NCBI GenBank assembly: GCA_017409205.1
Contig: JAFQTF010000032.1
Location: 1-64,000, forward strand
Length of the DNA: 64,000 bases
Origin: Oscillospiraceae bacterium
GTDB taxonomy: Bacteria > Bacillota > Clostridia > Oscillospirales > Oscillospiraceae
Direction: 5' to 3'
Position numbers and translations under genes: made by a program. Shown piece by piece: positions 14,987 through 22,996 of this stretch (position 1 is its first letter; each line of letters starts with the position of its first letter). Under the pieces are notes generated by a model, which was not told the origin of the DNA, did no database searches, and saw only the letters and a program-made list of their open reading frames with translations.

Positions 14987-16099
14987 TCAGCCTCCATCCG
15001 GTACGGCCGTGGCAAAATAAATGATATCGCTGGTTTTCCGCTGGCCGCCGTAATCCATGGGATTCATCAGTTCATTTCCGGTTACTATGGTGGCTGTCTG
15101 TCCGCCGTCCAGAGCATAAGCGGTAGTCACGCCCATGGCTGCCAGACGCCGGGCAAACTGCAGGATATCCTGTCCACCACCGCCGTTGGCGGTGACCAGC
15201 ATATAGTGCAGCGGACCGATCTGGCACAGGGCCGCCCGGGAATAAGTCTCCTCGGTTTCACCAATGGTGTATTCATATTTGGCCACGCATCTGCCGTTTT
15301 CCACCAGGATCGGACCGAAGGCCAGACTGAACCGGATCCTGTTGCTCTCCACGAATGCCTCCAGATCTTCCTTTTTGTAAATTGTAAAGAAATCCTTCAG
15401 GATCAGATCTCCGTTTTCATCCACATAACAGGCATCCAGATAGGATGTTCCGGCTGCTTCCACCACACCATTGTAGACAATGTTGCCAAAACCCCGGTAT
15501 GCGTAGTAATCGCCGTTGGAGGCTGTCACCGCATTGACATCGTCGGCCATTTCCGTGGCATAGTACAGTTTTCCGGAAGCATATTCTCCCCCGGACAGGA
15601 ACCGGCGGAACTGAGACGGATGGGCAATTTTCACCTCTGAACAGGTAAAGGTCGTACCGCCGGTCTTATACTGCCAGGTAATGCAGAGGATGGTTTCATC
15701 CAGATAATAGGTGATTTCGCTGTCCTTCCGGATCTCCGCCTCGGGTCTGAAAATCAGCGTCTCTCCCTCCAGAAGCGTTTCTGCCTGTTCGATCACAGGT
15801 GCCAGATCTGCAGGATCATCGGTCTTTCCGTAGTTTTCCGGATTCGGTTCCGGCGCAACCATGTCTGAATCCTGAAGCCAGTACACCTTCTCTACAGCTG
15901 CAATTCCTTCCAGGGCCTCGGCAGTAATATCAATCATACGCCTGTCAAACCGGCTGACCACCGTGCTGCTTCCTGCCGGCGCCGGTCGCCGGGGCTTTGC
16001 CGTAAACAGCAGCACCGCCACCAGCAAACAGACTGTCAGCGCCAGCCCTGCCAGCACAGCAGCCGCTGTCCCCAGCCTTTGAATCATACTCTTTTTCAT
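14987..16099 (-). CDS. Phosphodiester glycosidase family (NAGPA-like) membrane-anchored protein
   Basis: A 370-aa protein with an N-terminal membrane anchor and a C-terminal NAGPA-type domain (PF09992 type). The family motifs are VTANGGGGQDILQFARRLAAMG and AYALDGGQTATIV, shown here in parts. Such domains cleave GlcNAc phosphodiesters or related cell-wall linkages outside the cell. The ATG at 16099 fits the end of the upstream gene at 16113. Extracellular wall remodelling is inferred from the neighbours, including a VanY-type peptidase. Confidence 0.75.
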   Translation of the reverse strand: MKKSMIQRLGTAAAVLAGLALTVCLLVAVLLFTAKPRRPAPAGSSTVVSRFDRRMIDITAEALEGIAAVEKVYWLQDSDMVAPEPNPENYGKTDDPADLAPVIEQAETLLEGETLIFRPEAEIRKDSEITYYLDETILCITWQYKTGGTTFTCSEVKIAHPSQFRRFLSGGEYASGKLYYATEMADDVNAVTASNGDYYAYRGFGNIVYNGVVEAAGTSYLDACYVDENGDLILKDFFTIYKKEDLEAFVESNRIRFSLAFGPILVENGRCVAKYEYTIGETEETYSRAALCQIGPLHYMLVTANGGGGQDILQFARRLAAMGVTTAYALDGGQTATIVTGNELMNPMDYGGQRKTSDIIYFATAVPDGG

Positions 16100-16112
16100 T
16101 GTATTCCCATTC

Positions 16113-16748
16113 CTATCCCACGGTCCCACCGGAAACAGCATTCAGCAGCACCTCATCGGCAGCCACCCACCACTGTCCCTGACTGTAAACCAATTGCAGC
16201 GTGACGGTCTGCCAGCAGTACCGGATATCCTCCTCCAGTGCCTGCTGCGCTGCCTGGCACAGCACCTCCTGGATCAGGTCCTGCCGGTATTCATTGTTTT
16301 CATCATAAATTTCCGAGACATCCCGGGCATTTTCCACACGCTGATTCAGCAAAACTCTGGTGCGTTCGCCCAGATGTGCCGTAACCGCCGGAAGCTCCAT
16401 GCTGATGATCTTCACATCCTGGGCAAGGCCCGTATCTGTGGGATAACACGCGCCCACCAGTTCATAATCCAGGCTTTCCACATAGGCCTGCCACAGGATC
16501 TGCCCCATGGGCTCCTCCGGCTCCTGTTCCGCGCCCAGATCCGGCGTTCCATACAACATCTTTTCTGCCGCAGCATAATCGCCGCTGCACAGAGCCTCCA
16601 TAACAGCCTCTGCCCGCTGAACCGCATCCCGGGGGGCGGAAAGCAGAACCGGCTCGGCATTCCGGAAATGAAGGGCCAGAAATACCGCCAGGATCATACA
16701 CGCCGCTGCCAGCAGCGAAAAAAATACCGCTGTGATTTTTCTCCTCAT
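16113..16748 (-). CDS. Membrane-anchored hypothetical protein
   Basis: A 211-aa protein with one N-terminal membrane segment (AVFFSLLAAACMILAVFLAL) and an exported alpha/beta domain with several acidic stretches. It ends in VYSQGQWWVAADEVLLNAV, a pattern seen in NTF2-like and DUF4878/5105-like exported domains. The family is not certain. AGGAGTGAGG precedes the ATG at 16748. It is the first gene of the operon ending at 12624. Confidence 0.6.
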   Translation of the reverse strand: MRRKITAVFFSLLAAACMILAVFLALHFRNAEPVLLSAPRDAVQRAEAVMEALCSGDYAAAEKMLYGTPDLGAEQEPEEPMGQILWQAYVESLDYELVGACYPTDTGLAQDVKIISMELPAVTAHLGERTRVLLNQRVENARDVSEIYDENNEYRQDLIQEVLCQAAQQALEEDIRYCWQTVTLQLVYSQGQWWVAADEVLLNAVSGGTVG

Positions 16749-16778
16749 TTCCTCACTCCTTTGGGTCATTAATATTGT

Positions 16779-16807
16779 ATTATATCGGTTTCTGCCCAGA
16801 CTGTCAA
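16779..16807 (-). promoter_or_regulatory. Promoter of the five-gene envelope operon
   Basis: On the minus strand TTGACA (16802-16807), 17 bases, TATAAT (16779-16784). Both boxes match the consensus exactly. Confidence 0.85.
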
Positions 16808-16862
16808 TTTAAAAGGGATTCTCCTTAATAAAAACTTAACGGCACGCAAATCAGCGCTTCCC

Positions 16863-16891
16863 TTGAAATTAAGGTATATTCATGATAAAAT
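16863..16891 (+). promoter_or_regulatory. Promoter of the VanY-type carboxypeptidase
   Basis: TTGAAA (16863-16868), 17 bases, TAAAAT (16886-16891). Confidence 0.65.
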
Positions 16892-16929
16892 AGGGGAAAT
16901 TATGTGAACAACATCAGGAGACAACCGTT

Positions 16930-18300
16930 ATGAACGAAAAACGTCGCAAGACGCTGAAAAACCTGGCCGTCCTGTTATGGGTCATTTTGGCGCTGTGCGT
17001 GGGATGGATCGTTTTTGACCAGACCGTCGACCGCAGCGGCTGGGTGGAAAAAGACGGCCAGTATTCCTACCGGGATTTCCATGGCAGAAAAATCACGGGC
17101 TGGCTGGAACTGGGTGACAAGACCTACTTTCTGAACAACGACCGCATCATGGTGACGGGCTGGCAAAAGATCGGTGCCAAACATTACTACTTTGCCGGAG
17201 ATGGCGTCATGGCCACCGGCTGGCGGAATGTGGATGATAAGCGCTGTTATTTTGATCCGGATGGTGCCATGCATATCGGCTGGCTGGAGCTGGATGCCAA
17301 GCGTTACTATCTGGATGAAAACGGCGCCATGGTCTCCGGATGGCAGGAGCTGGACAACGAAACCTACTATTTCGGTGAAAACGGCGCCATGCTCTCCGGA
17401 TGGAATCGGATCGCCGGCAACACCTACTATTTTGGTGAAAACGGCAGCATGACCACCGGCGAACTGGAGCTGGAAGGAAAACACTATAAATTTGCATCTG
17501 ACGGTGTCCTCTTCACCGGCTGGGAAGAAACCGATACAGGTCGTCGGTTCTATTGCGATGACGGCGCGCAGGCCTTTGGATGGACAGAAATCGAAGGACA
17601 ATGGTATTTCTTCCAGGAAAACGGACTGACCAAAACCGGCTGGCACACAGAAGGCGAATACAGCTACTACCTGCTGGAGGACGGATCTGCCGCTGTCGGT
17701 CCCCATCGGATCGACGGAACCATCCACTATTTCACCCCCAGAGGCATCCATGTGGTTCTGGTCAACGCCGACCATCCCGTCCCGAAATACTACGATGCCC
17801 AAATGGTGACCTATATCCCATGGCATGAAGTGGCGGAGGTTGCTCTGATGCCTCTGACAAAAATGCTGGAGGACTGCACCGCTGCCGGCTACGAATATGT
17901 ATTCAATTCTGCCTACCGCAGCATTCAGGTGCAGACCGATATTCTGGTAACCCGTACCCAGGAGCATATAGACCGGGGCTATTCCGAAGAGGAAGCCTAT
18001 CAGGAAGCCAGAAAAACCGTAGCCCTTCCGGGCACCAGCGAGCATCATCTGGGTCTTGCTGTGGACATCCTGAACAGCAACTCAGAAAAAAGGGCACTGG
18101 ACTGGCTGAGCCAGCATTGCTGGGAATACGGCTTTATCCTGCGTTATGCCGAGGATAAGGCATCCATCACCGGCATCGTCTACGAGCCCTGGCACTTCCG
18201 GTATGTGGGTACCGAAGTCTCCATGGATATGAAGGATTCCGGACTGTGTCTGGAGGAATATCTGGGCGCCGGTGCTGTCTTTGACTCCACCATTGAATAA
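16930..18300 (+). CDS. Cell-wall-binding D-alanyl-D-alanine carboxypeptidase (VanY type)
   Basis: A 456-aa exported protein. An N-terminal membrane anchor (about 12-30) is followed by about twelve choline/cell-wall-binding type repeats of around 20 residues (GW...YYF...G pattern, about 37-280). The C-terminal half is a VanY-type metallopeptidase with the zinc-binding pattern SEHHLGLAVDI and EPWHFRYVG. It should trim D-Ala-D-Ala peptides of peptidoglycan while tethered to the wall. The repeats alternate between tyrosine-rich and glycine-tryptophan segments and are likely to bind wall polymers. It has its own promoter and terminator. Confidence 0.92.
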   Translation: MNEKRRKTLKNLAVLLWVILALCVGWIVFDQTVDRSGWVEKDGQYSYRDFHGRKITGWLELGDKTYFLNNDRIMVTGWQKIGAKHYYFAGDGVMATGWRNVDDKRCYFDPDGAMHIGWLELDAKRYYLDENGAMVSGWQELDNETYYFGENGAMLSGWNRIAGNTYYFGENGSMTTGELELEGKHYKFASDGVLFTGWEETDTGRRFYCDDGAQAFGWTEIEGQWYFFQENGLTKTGWHTEGEYSYYLLEDGSAAVGPHRIDGTIHYFTPRGIHVVLVNADHPVPKYYDAQMVTYIPWHEVAEVALMPLTKMLEDCTAAGYEYVFNSAYRSIQVQTDILVTRTQEHIDRGYSEEEAYQEARKTVALPGTSEHHLGLAVDILNSNSEKRALDWLSQHCWEYGFILRYAEDKASITGIVYEPWHFRYVGTEVSMDMKDSGLCLEEYLGAGAVFDSTIE

Positions 18301-18306
18301 TACCGC

Positions 18307-18337
18307 AAAAATCCCCTCCGGCTGGAGGGGATTTTTT
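18307..18337. terminator. Terminator after the VanY-type gene
   Basis: AAAAATCCCCTCC / GGAGGGGATTTTTT with loop GGCT. It is symmetrical and can serve both convergent genes. Confidence 0.9.
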
Positions 18338-18900
18338 CAGGTGTTTTCCGCAATTTTCTTTCTGGTCCAGTTGTCGATCTCTGCTTTCAGCTCCCGGAAC
18401 CAGGGGGAAAACTGCACATTCTCTTTGCCATAATGCAGCTGCAGATCATATTCCAGCGGCAGCCAGGTGGCAATATCCGATTCATTATGCTGAATCACCG
18501 CCTCCATTTTGTCCAGCGCCTTATAGATCCTGGCCTCCAGTGTATGCTGTGCGTTCATTTCTGCCAGGAGTGCTTTCCACTCCTCCCTGTTTTCCTGGGG
18601 CATCGTGTTTACCCAGCCGGCAAACAGGTCATCCTCACGCTCTGTATCCGCATTGGTTTTGTCAAAGGTGGGGATATCTCCGGTAAAGGCCTCCCCCAGG
18701 TCGTGAATCAGACACATCCGGATGACCCTGTTCATATCCGCTTCCGGAAATTCCGGTGCGATCAGCATGGCCATCAGGGCGATACGCCAGCTGTGCTCTG
18801 CCACGCTTTCCTGACGACCAGAGGAAGTATAGCAGTGACGGGTATTACACTTCAGCTTTTCCGCCACTGACATGATCTGCAGTAATTCTGTAGGCTTCAT
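18337..18900 (-). CDS. HD-domain phosphohydrolase (YfbR/HDDC2-like)
   Basis: A 187-aa HD hydrolase. The metal ligands appear as AEHSWR, the HD pair in CLIHDLGEAFTGDIP, and a downstream Asp in ALDKMEAVIQHNE. Close families act as 5'-deoxynucleotidases, removing phosphate from dNMPs. The ATG at 18900 follows GGAGGG. It is downstream of ridA in the same direction, with a small hairpin (GGGCATG...CATGCCC, 18922-18941) between them. Confidence 0.85.
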   Translation of the reverse strand: MKPTELLQIMSVAEKLKCNTRHCYTSSGRQESVAEHSWRIALMAMLIAPEFPEADMNRVIRMCLIHDLGEAFTGDIPTFDKTNADTEREDDLFAGWVNTMPQENREEWKALLAEMNAQHTLEARIYKALDKMEAVIQHNESDIATWLPLEYDLQLHYGKENVQFSPWFRELKAEIDNWTRKKIAENT

Positions 18901-18954
18901 TTTCCCTCCAACGTAATACAGGGCATGCTGACACATGCCCTGATACTGTTTCCG

Positions 18955-19332
18955 TTATTTTGCTGCGATGGCCTCGATCTCCACCAGCGCGCCCTTGGGC
19001 AGTGCTTTTGCGGCGAAGCAGGCACGGGCAGGACAATTCTCAGTAAAGAACTCAGAGTAAACCGCATTGACAGCAGCAAAGTTTGCCATGTCATCCAACA
19101 GGACAGTGGTCTTTACCACATCAGACAGGCTGTAACCGGCAGCTTCCAGAATGTTCTTTACATTGGTCAGGGACTGGCGGGCCTGTGTGCTGATATCTTC
19201 ACCGGCAAAGGCGCCGGTGGCAGGATCCACAGGGATCTGACCGGAGACAAACAGCAGATTGCCGGCCTGAACAGCCTGAGAATAGGGGCCGATGGCAGCG
19301 GGGGCATTTTCAGTATGGATGATCTTGTTCAT
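18955..19332 (-). CDS. ridA: RidA family enamine/imine deaminase
   Basis: A 125-aa protein with the YjgF/RidA hallmarks: [16 protein letters not shown] at the start, [11 protein letters not shown], the arginine in [24 protein letters not shown]. The Arg and Glu that define the active-site pocket are present. RidA hydrolyses reactive enamines such as 2-aminoacrylate released by PLP enzymes. This fits an amino acid fermenter. Confidence 0.95.
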   Translation of the reverse strand: MNKIIHTENAPAAIGPYSQAVQAGNLLFVSGQIPVDPATGAFAGEDISTQARQSLTNVKNILEAAGYSLSDVVKTTVLLDDMANFAAVNAVYSEFFTENCPARACFAAKALPKGALVEIEAIAAK

Positions 19333-19391
19333 AGGAACACTCCTTTTCGTTTTTGTTTTATTCTATCATGCACATACCCAAAAATGCAAGT

Positions 19392-19417
19392 ATCCCGGCC
19401 CGATAAACGGGCCGGGA
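19392..19417 (-). terminator. Hairpin after the LRR gene
   Basis: TCCCGGCCCG / CGGGCCGGGA with loop TTTAT. No long T tract follows, so it may be a weak terminator or an RNA 3'-end stabiliser. Confidence 0.5.
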
Positions 19418-19425
19418 TTCATCAA

Positions 19426-21096
19426 TTATGCTTCATCCGGCAGGTACCAGCCGATGTTGTTGGGAACATTTCTCTGGCTGATATAATGGTACTCTGCATC
19501 CAGCTTAGCATACCAGTCCAGCAGCGCGATGCCGTCCTGATCATAACGCCAGCCAACGCCATAGTGGTTTCCTTCCGTCACCACCCAGCAATCCGGGTGT
19601 GCTTCCGCGTAAGCCTCGATCACCTCTTCCGGAATATCATTGTTGATGGTATTCAGGTGCGTCAGATTCAGTTCTTCCAGCGGACTGATGTCCGAAATAT
19701 CCGTATGGGAGATATTGACCATTTCCAGCTGAGTACATTCCCGCAGGGGTTCCAGGTCTGGTACATAGTGACATTCCACCAGCTCCAGGAACTTCAGTTC
19801 CTTGCAGTTTGCAAAGGGTTCCAGACTCTTGATTGGGGCGCCGGAAATGATAACAGCCTCCAGGCTGGTCATGCCGGAAACAAAATCACAGTAATCCAGA
19901 TGCTCATTGTGGCCGATATCCATATACCGGCAGTCCTCCAGATACTGCAGTGCAGAACTGTTGTCGTCCACCAGACCATAAACCGCACGGATAACCTCTG
20001 CATCCGTCAGGGAACTGCCGCCTTCACCAAAGTAAATACGCCACACCAGCTTGGTCTGGTCCCGGTATTCCTCACGGATCTGAGCCAGAGTCTCATTATC
20101 GATGTGCTTCCAGAGCTTGTCATACGGTCCGCGGCAGTCCAGAACGAAGCGGTCGCAGTTTTCCAGCACGCTCAGCGTCAGCCGCAGCTTCTCCTGGAAA
20201 TTGTCATCATCCACAGTGATCCCCTTGACAATAACTTCCTCGTCCGTGGTAGCGACAGCCACGCCGTAGAAATCAAAACTGTAGTGCAGCAGCACGCCGG
20301 GCAGAGCCTCATTCAGTGCGCTGACATCTTCCAGCGTCAGATTGCTTCCGGTGGAATTCATCAGCTGGATCTCTGTGAGCGCAGGCAGCATTGCCAGCTT
20401 TTCGGTAACGGCCTCCACTTCGCCGGAGGTCATGGCAGACAGATCCAGAACCGTGGTACTGGTATCATACTCCTTGCCCAGAATCTCCACGGTGCAGTTC
20501 ACTGCCACATCAGGATAGGCCGCCGTCAGCTCCTCCATCTGTGACACGGTCAGACTGGTTTGCGGCAGGTGCAGGCTCTTCAGCTGAGACAGGTACACCA
20601 GATTTTCCATCATGGTGTCATAATCATACTGATCCGCCTGAAGTGTAAGCTCAGTGGCCTTTGGATCCGCACTTCCGCTGCCCAGACTGATCTGATACAG
20701 CACCTGGCAATCCGGCATCTTGTATACCAGTTCTGACAGCAGCGCATACTTCCTGCATGATTCTGCATGGATGGTCTGCAGTCCGGGGAAATACGTGGAA
20801 AGTACACGCACATCCTCTGCTGTCAGGTCTTCCACGGTGATCTCCACTGTATCGCTGGATACAAGCCCATCCTGAAACGGCACATTCCAAAGGATCTGCG
20901 CACCGGGAAGCTGATCCTGTACCCTCAGATAATGGGACTCACTGACTTCCTTTTCCCGGAGATCCAGCGTATCCGCAAACTTGAAATAGGGAACATCATC
21001 CACAAAAACGTGGGTGGTCTCGAATACAATAAATCCAATCATCGCCGCCAGGATCAGAGAAATGATGACGATGAGAGTGATCAAGACTTTTCTCAT
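19426..21096 (-). CDS. Membrane-anchored leucine-rich-repeat-like protein
   Basis: A 556-aa protein with an N-terminal membrane segment (VLITLIVIISLILAAMIGFI). A long ectodomain follows whose pattern of LxxLxxLxL and ...LELVECHYVPDLEPLRECTQLEMV is that of bacterial leucine-rich repeats, clearest at residues 380-480 (ISPLEELNL). The N-terminal half carries more diverged repeats. It is probably a surface binding or adhesion protein; no enzyme motif is seen. GGAGGG precedes the ATG at 21096. Confidence 0.75.
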   Translation of the reverse strand: MRKVLITLIVIISLILAAMIGFIVFETTHVFVDDVPYFKFADTLDLREKEVSESHYLRVQDQLPGAQILWNVPFQDGLVSSDTVEITVEDLTAEDVRVLSTYFPGLQTIHAESCRKYALLSELVYKMPDCQVLYQISLGSGSADPKATELTLQADQYDYDTMMENLVYLSQLKSLHLPQTSLTVSQMEELTAAYPDVAVNCTVEILGKEYDTSTTVLDLSAMTSGEVEAVTEKLAMLPALTEIQLMNSTGSNLTLEDVSALNEALPGVLLHYSFDFYGVAVATTDEEVIVKGITVDDDNFQEKLRLTLSVLENCDRFVLDCRGPYDKLWKHIDNETLAQIREEYRDQTKLVWRIYFGEGGSSLTDAEVIRAVYGLVDDNSSALQYLEDCRYMDIGHNEHLDYCDFVSGMTSLEAVIISGAPIKSLEPFANCKELKFLELVECHYVPDLEPLRECTQLEMVNISHTDISDISPLEELNLTHLNTINNDIPEEVIEAYAEAHPDCWVVTEGNHYGVGWRYDQDGIALLDWYAKLDAEYHYISQRNVPNNIGWYLPDEA

Positions 21097-21204
21097 TGGG
21101 AAAAACCCTCCAAAAAATAATTACCGAATTAAATCATAACATATTTTGCGCTGTATTGCAAGAAAAACAGTTTTTTCTTAATAAAAATGTTTTCCTTTTT
21201 ACAG

Positions 21205-21240
21205 CAAAAAACCGGAACAGCCTCTGGCTGTTCCGGTTTG
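21205..21240 (-). terminator. Terminator of the ECF S-component gene
   Basis: On the minus strand AAACCGGAACAGCC / GGCTGTTCCGGTTT, followed by TTT. Confidence 0.9.
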
Positions 21241-21251
21241 GTCTTCTGCAG

Positions 21252-21794
21252 TTATTTATGCAGTGCTTTGCGCAGCACAGGTACGATGAGCAGCGCCACG
21301 GCACCGCCGATCAGGGCGGTGACCAGCTGGGGATAGCTGAAAGTGGCAGGCAAAGCCTTCAGCATAGGCTCCTTCATCAGGCCGGCTTCCAGCAGAGAGG
21401 GTGCCATAACACCGCAGACCACCTTTACCACGATCAGATACAATGCCGCAAATTTGGCAGCAGCGGCCACCAGCCATCCGGTGATCTGTGTGGCAGTACC
21501 GCCCTTGCCGCCGGCGATGAGCCGCAGCAGCAGAACATAAACGGTGTTGCCGACCATAATGGCAGGCACTGTCAGGATCTGGGGCGCAATACCCAGAAGG
21601 AATGCCAGAACAGGGGACACCAGCGCCACAGTAATGCCGGTACCCAGACCGCCCACCAGAACGGAAACTGCCAGCACCGCATTGACGCAGGAACCGGTGA
21701 CCAGCTGGCCAAAGCCCTTGGTCAGAGCCTGTAAGGTTACCAGCAGAGCCAGCATAATGGCGGTTTCCGTGATCCAACGAATCTTATTCTTCAT
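21252..21794 (-). CDS. ECF transporter S component
   Basis: A 180-aa protein with six hydrophobic segments, typical of the vitamin-binding S subunits of energy-coupling factor transporters: TAIMLALLVTLQALTKGFGQ at the start, then small-residue-rich helices. The start at 21794 follows GGAGG. The general EcfA1-EcfA2-EcfT module is not next to it, as usual for group II systems. The substrate cannot be read from sequence; the structured leader upstream may report it. Confidence 0.8.
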   Translation of the reverse strand: MKNKIRWITETAIMLALLVTLQALTKGFGQLVTGSCVNAVLAVSVLVGGLGTGITVALVSPVLAFLLGIAPQILTVPAIMVGNTVYVLLLRLIAGGKGGTATQITGWLVAAAAKFAALYLIVVKVVCGVMAPSLLEAGLMKEPMLKALPATFSYPQLVTALIGGAVALLIVPVLRKALHK

Positions 21795-21930
21795 ATCTCT
21801 TTCCTCCATAAAAACAAAAAATGCCGCAACCCTGACGGCACGGCAACGGAAACAAACCCCAGAGCAGCGCCCTGAAGCTGATGACCATATTCGCACCTTT
21901 CACGCAGCTGTTCGCTTAATGTCAGGATTT
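21795..21930 (-). promoter_or_regulatory. Structured leader with terminator hairpin, candidate riboswitch
   Basis: About 135 transcribed bases between the promoter at 21936-21964 and the gene. It contains the hairpin CAGGGC-GCT-GCTCTG (21860-21874) and a terminator-like hairpin TGCCG / CGGCA (21836-21840 with 21822-21826) followed by T6 (21816-21821), ahead of the ribosome site. S-component genes are frequently under riboswitch control. I could not match it to TPP, FMN, cobalamin, THF or preQ1 consensus features. Confidence 0.45.
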
Positions 21931-21935
21931 GGTTC

Positions 21936-21964
21936 AGTATATCATTCCTCGCCGGATTTGTCCA
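21936..21964 (-). promoter_or_regulatory. Promoter of the ECF S-component gene
   Basis: On the minus strand TGGACA (21959-21964), 17 bases, TATACT (21936-21941). Confidence 0.65.
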
Positions 21965-21996
21965 TGGGCGAAACTGCAAAATGTTGGATCCGATTT

Positions 21997-22887
21997 TTAT
22001 TCACTTTGCAGCCGAACCCCGGACAGATAAGCGATCATTGCCTTCATCTGGGGCGAAAGCCATTTATCCCGTCGATACAGCAGCTGCTTCCACACCGTCA
22101 CCTGGAAGTCCTCCACGGAAAGCCGGGTCAGACGCCCTGCCCGGACATCGGCCTCGGTGACATAGTCCGGCAAAAAGGAAATGCCCATATCCTGCGCCAC
22201 CAGGCCGCAGATCAGATCCGCCCGGGCGGTTTCCAGCACCGGATGCACCTCCATCGATTTGGCCGCCAGCTTTTCGTCCATCAGTCGGCGATAGCTCATC
22301 CCCTTTTCCGTCAGCAGGAAAGGATATTCCAGCAGCTGTTCCAGCGTCACCGACTGCTGCGCCATGGGATTCCGGGAGGACACCACAAAATGGGCGCCGA
22401 TGGCTTCTTCCTCTGCTGTAACATAGGAGGCATCAAAAATACGGCTGTCCATGGTACAGATCAGATCCACTTCGTTGTGATCCAGCATCCGAAACAATTC
22501 TCCGGTACCGGCATCCAGGATCTGCACCAGAATATGGGGATATTCCTGGCGGAAATCAGCAAAATCCCGGGCGATCATGGGATAACACAGAGAATCTGCC
22601 ATACCCAGACGAATAATGCCGCTGATATCCCGGCTTTGTCCTGCACCCATGGTCATTTCCCGGGAAAGATTGCAGATCCGCTGGGCATAGCTCAGGGCTT
22701 CCCGGCCCGCATCCGTCAGGCTGACAGTATGACCGATCCGGTCAAAGAGAGGCACACCCAGTTCCTGCTCCAGCTGCCGGATCTGGAAGGAAACCGTGGG
22801 CTGGGAATATCCCAGCCGCTCCCCTGCCCGGGTAAAACTTCTCAGCTCCGCCACCTCGATAAAAATCTGCAGTCCCCGCAAATCCAT
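21997..22887 (-). CDS. LysR family transcriptional regulator
   Basis: A 296-aa LysR protein. The N-terminal winged helix reads MDLRGLQIFIEVAELRSFTR with AGERLGYSQPTVSFQIRQLE, and the C-terminal effector domain is about residues 90-290. The start at 22887 follows GGAGGAAAC. It is divergent from the AGCS symporter, which is its likely target. The effector is unknown, perhaps an amino acid. Confidence 0.92.
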   Translation of the reverse strand: MDLRGLQIFIEVAELRSFTRAGERLGYSQPTVSFQIRQLEQELGVPLFDRIGHTVSLTDAGREALSYAQRICNLSREMTMGAGQSRDISGIIRLGMADSLCYPMIARDFADFRQEYPHILVQILDAGTGELFRMLDHNEVDLICTMDSRIFDASYVTAEEEAIGAHFVVSSRNPMAQQSVTLEQLLEYPFLLTEKGMSYRRLMDEKLAAKSMEVHPVLETARADLICGLVAQDMGISFLPDYVTEADVRAGRLTRLSVEDFQVTVWKQLLYRRDKWLSPQMKAMIAYLSGVRLQSE

Positions 22888-22938
22888 GCTGCGTTTCCTC
22901 CATTTATTTTTTAAATCTTTATGATAAAAACCATCTAT

Positions 22939-22967
22939 TAGACAAATGCTCAAGGATATTATATACT
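22939..22967 (+). promoter_or_regulatory. Promoter of the AGCS symporter
   Basis: TAGACA (22939-22944), 17 bases, TATACT (22962-22967). The AT-rich stretch just upstream (ATGATAAAAACCATCTATTA) would be the region for LysR binding. Confidence 0.5.
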
Positions 22968-22996
22968 GTTCCAGAAATAAATCAAGAGGTAGCATT

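Noticed and set aside
18925..20544. Long plus-strand open frame opposite ridA and the LRR gene
   Set aside because: It spans two real minus-strand genes and their intergenic hairpin, and has no motif.
21795..21930. Assignment of the ECF leader to a TPP, FMN, cobalamin or THF riboswitch
   Set aside because: The conserved blocks of these classes could not be found in the leader.
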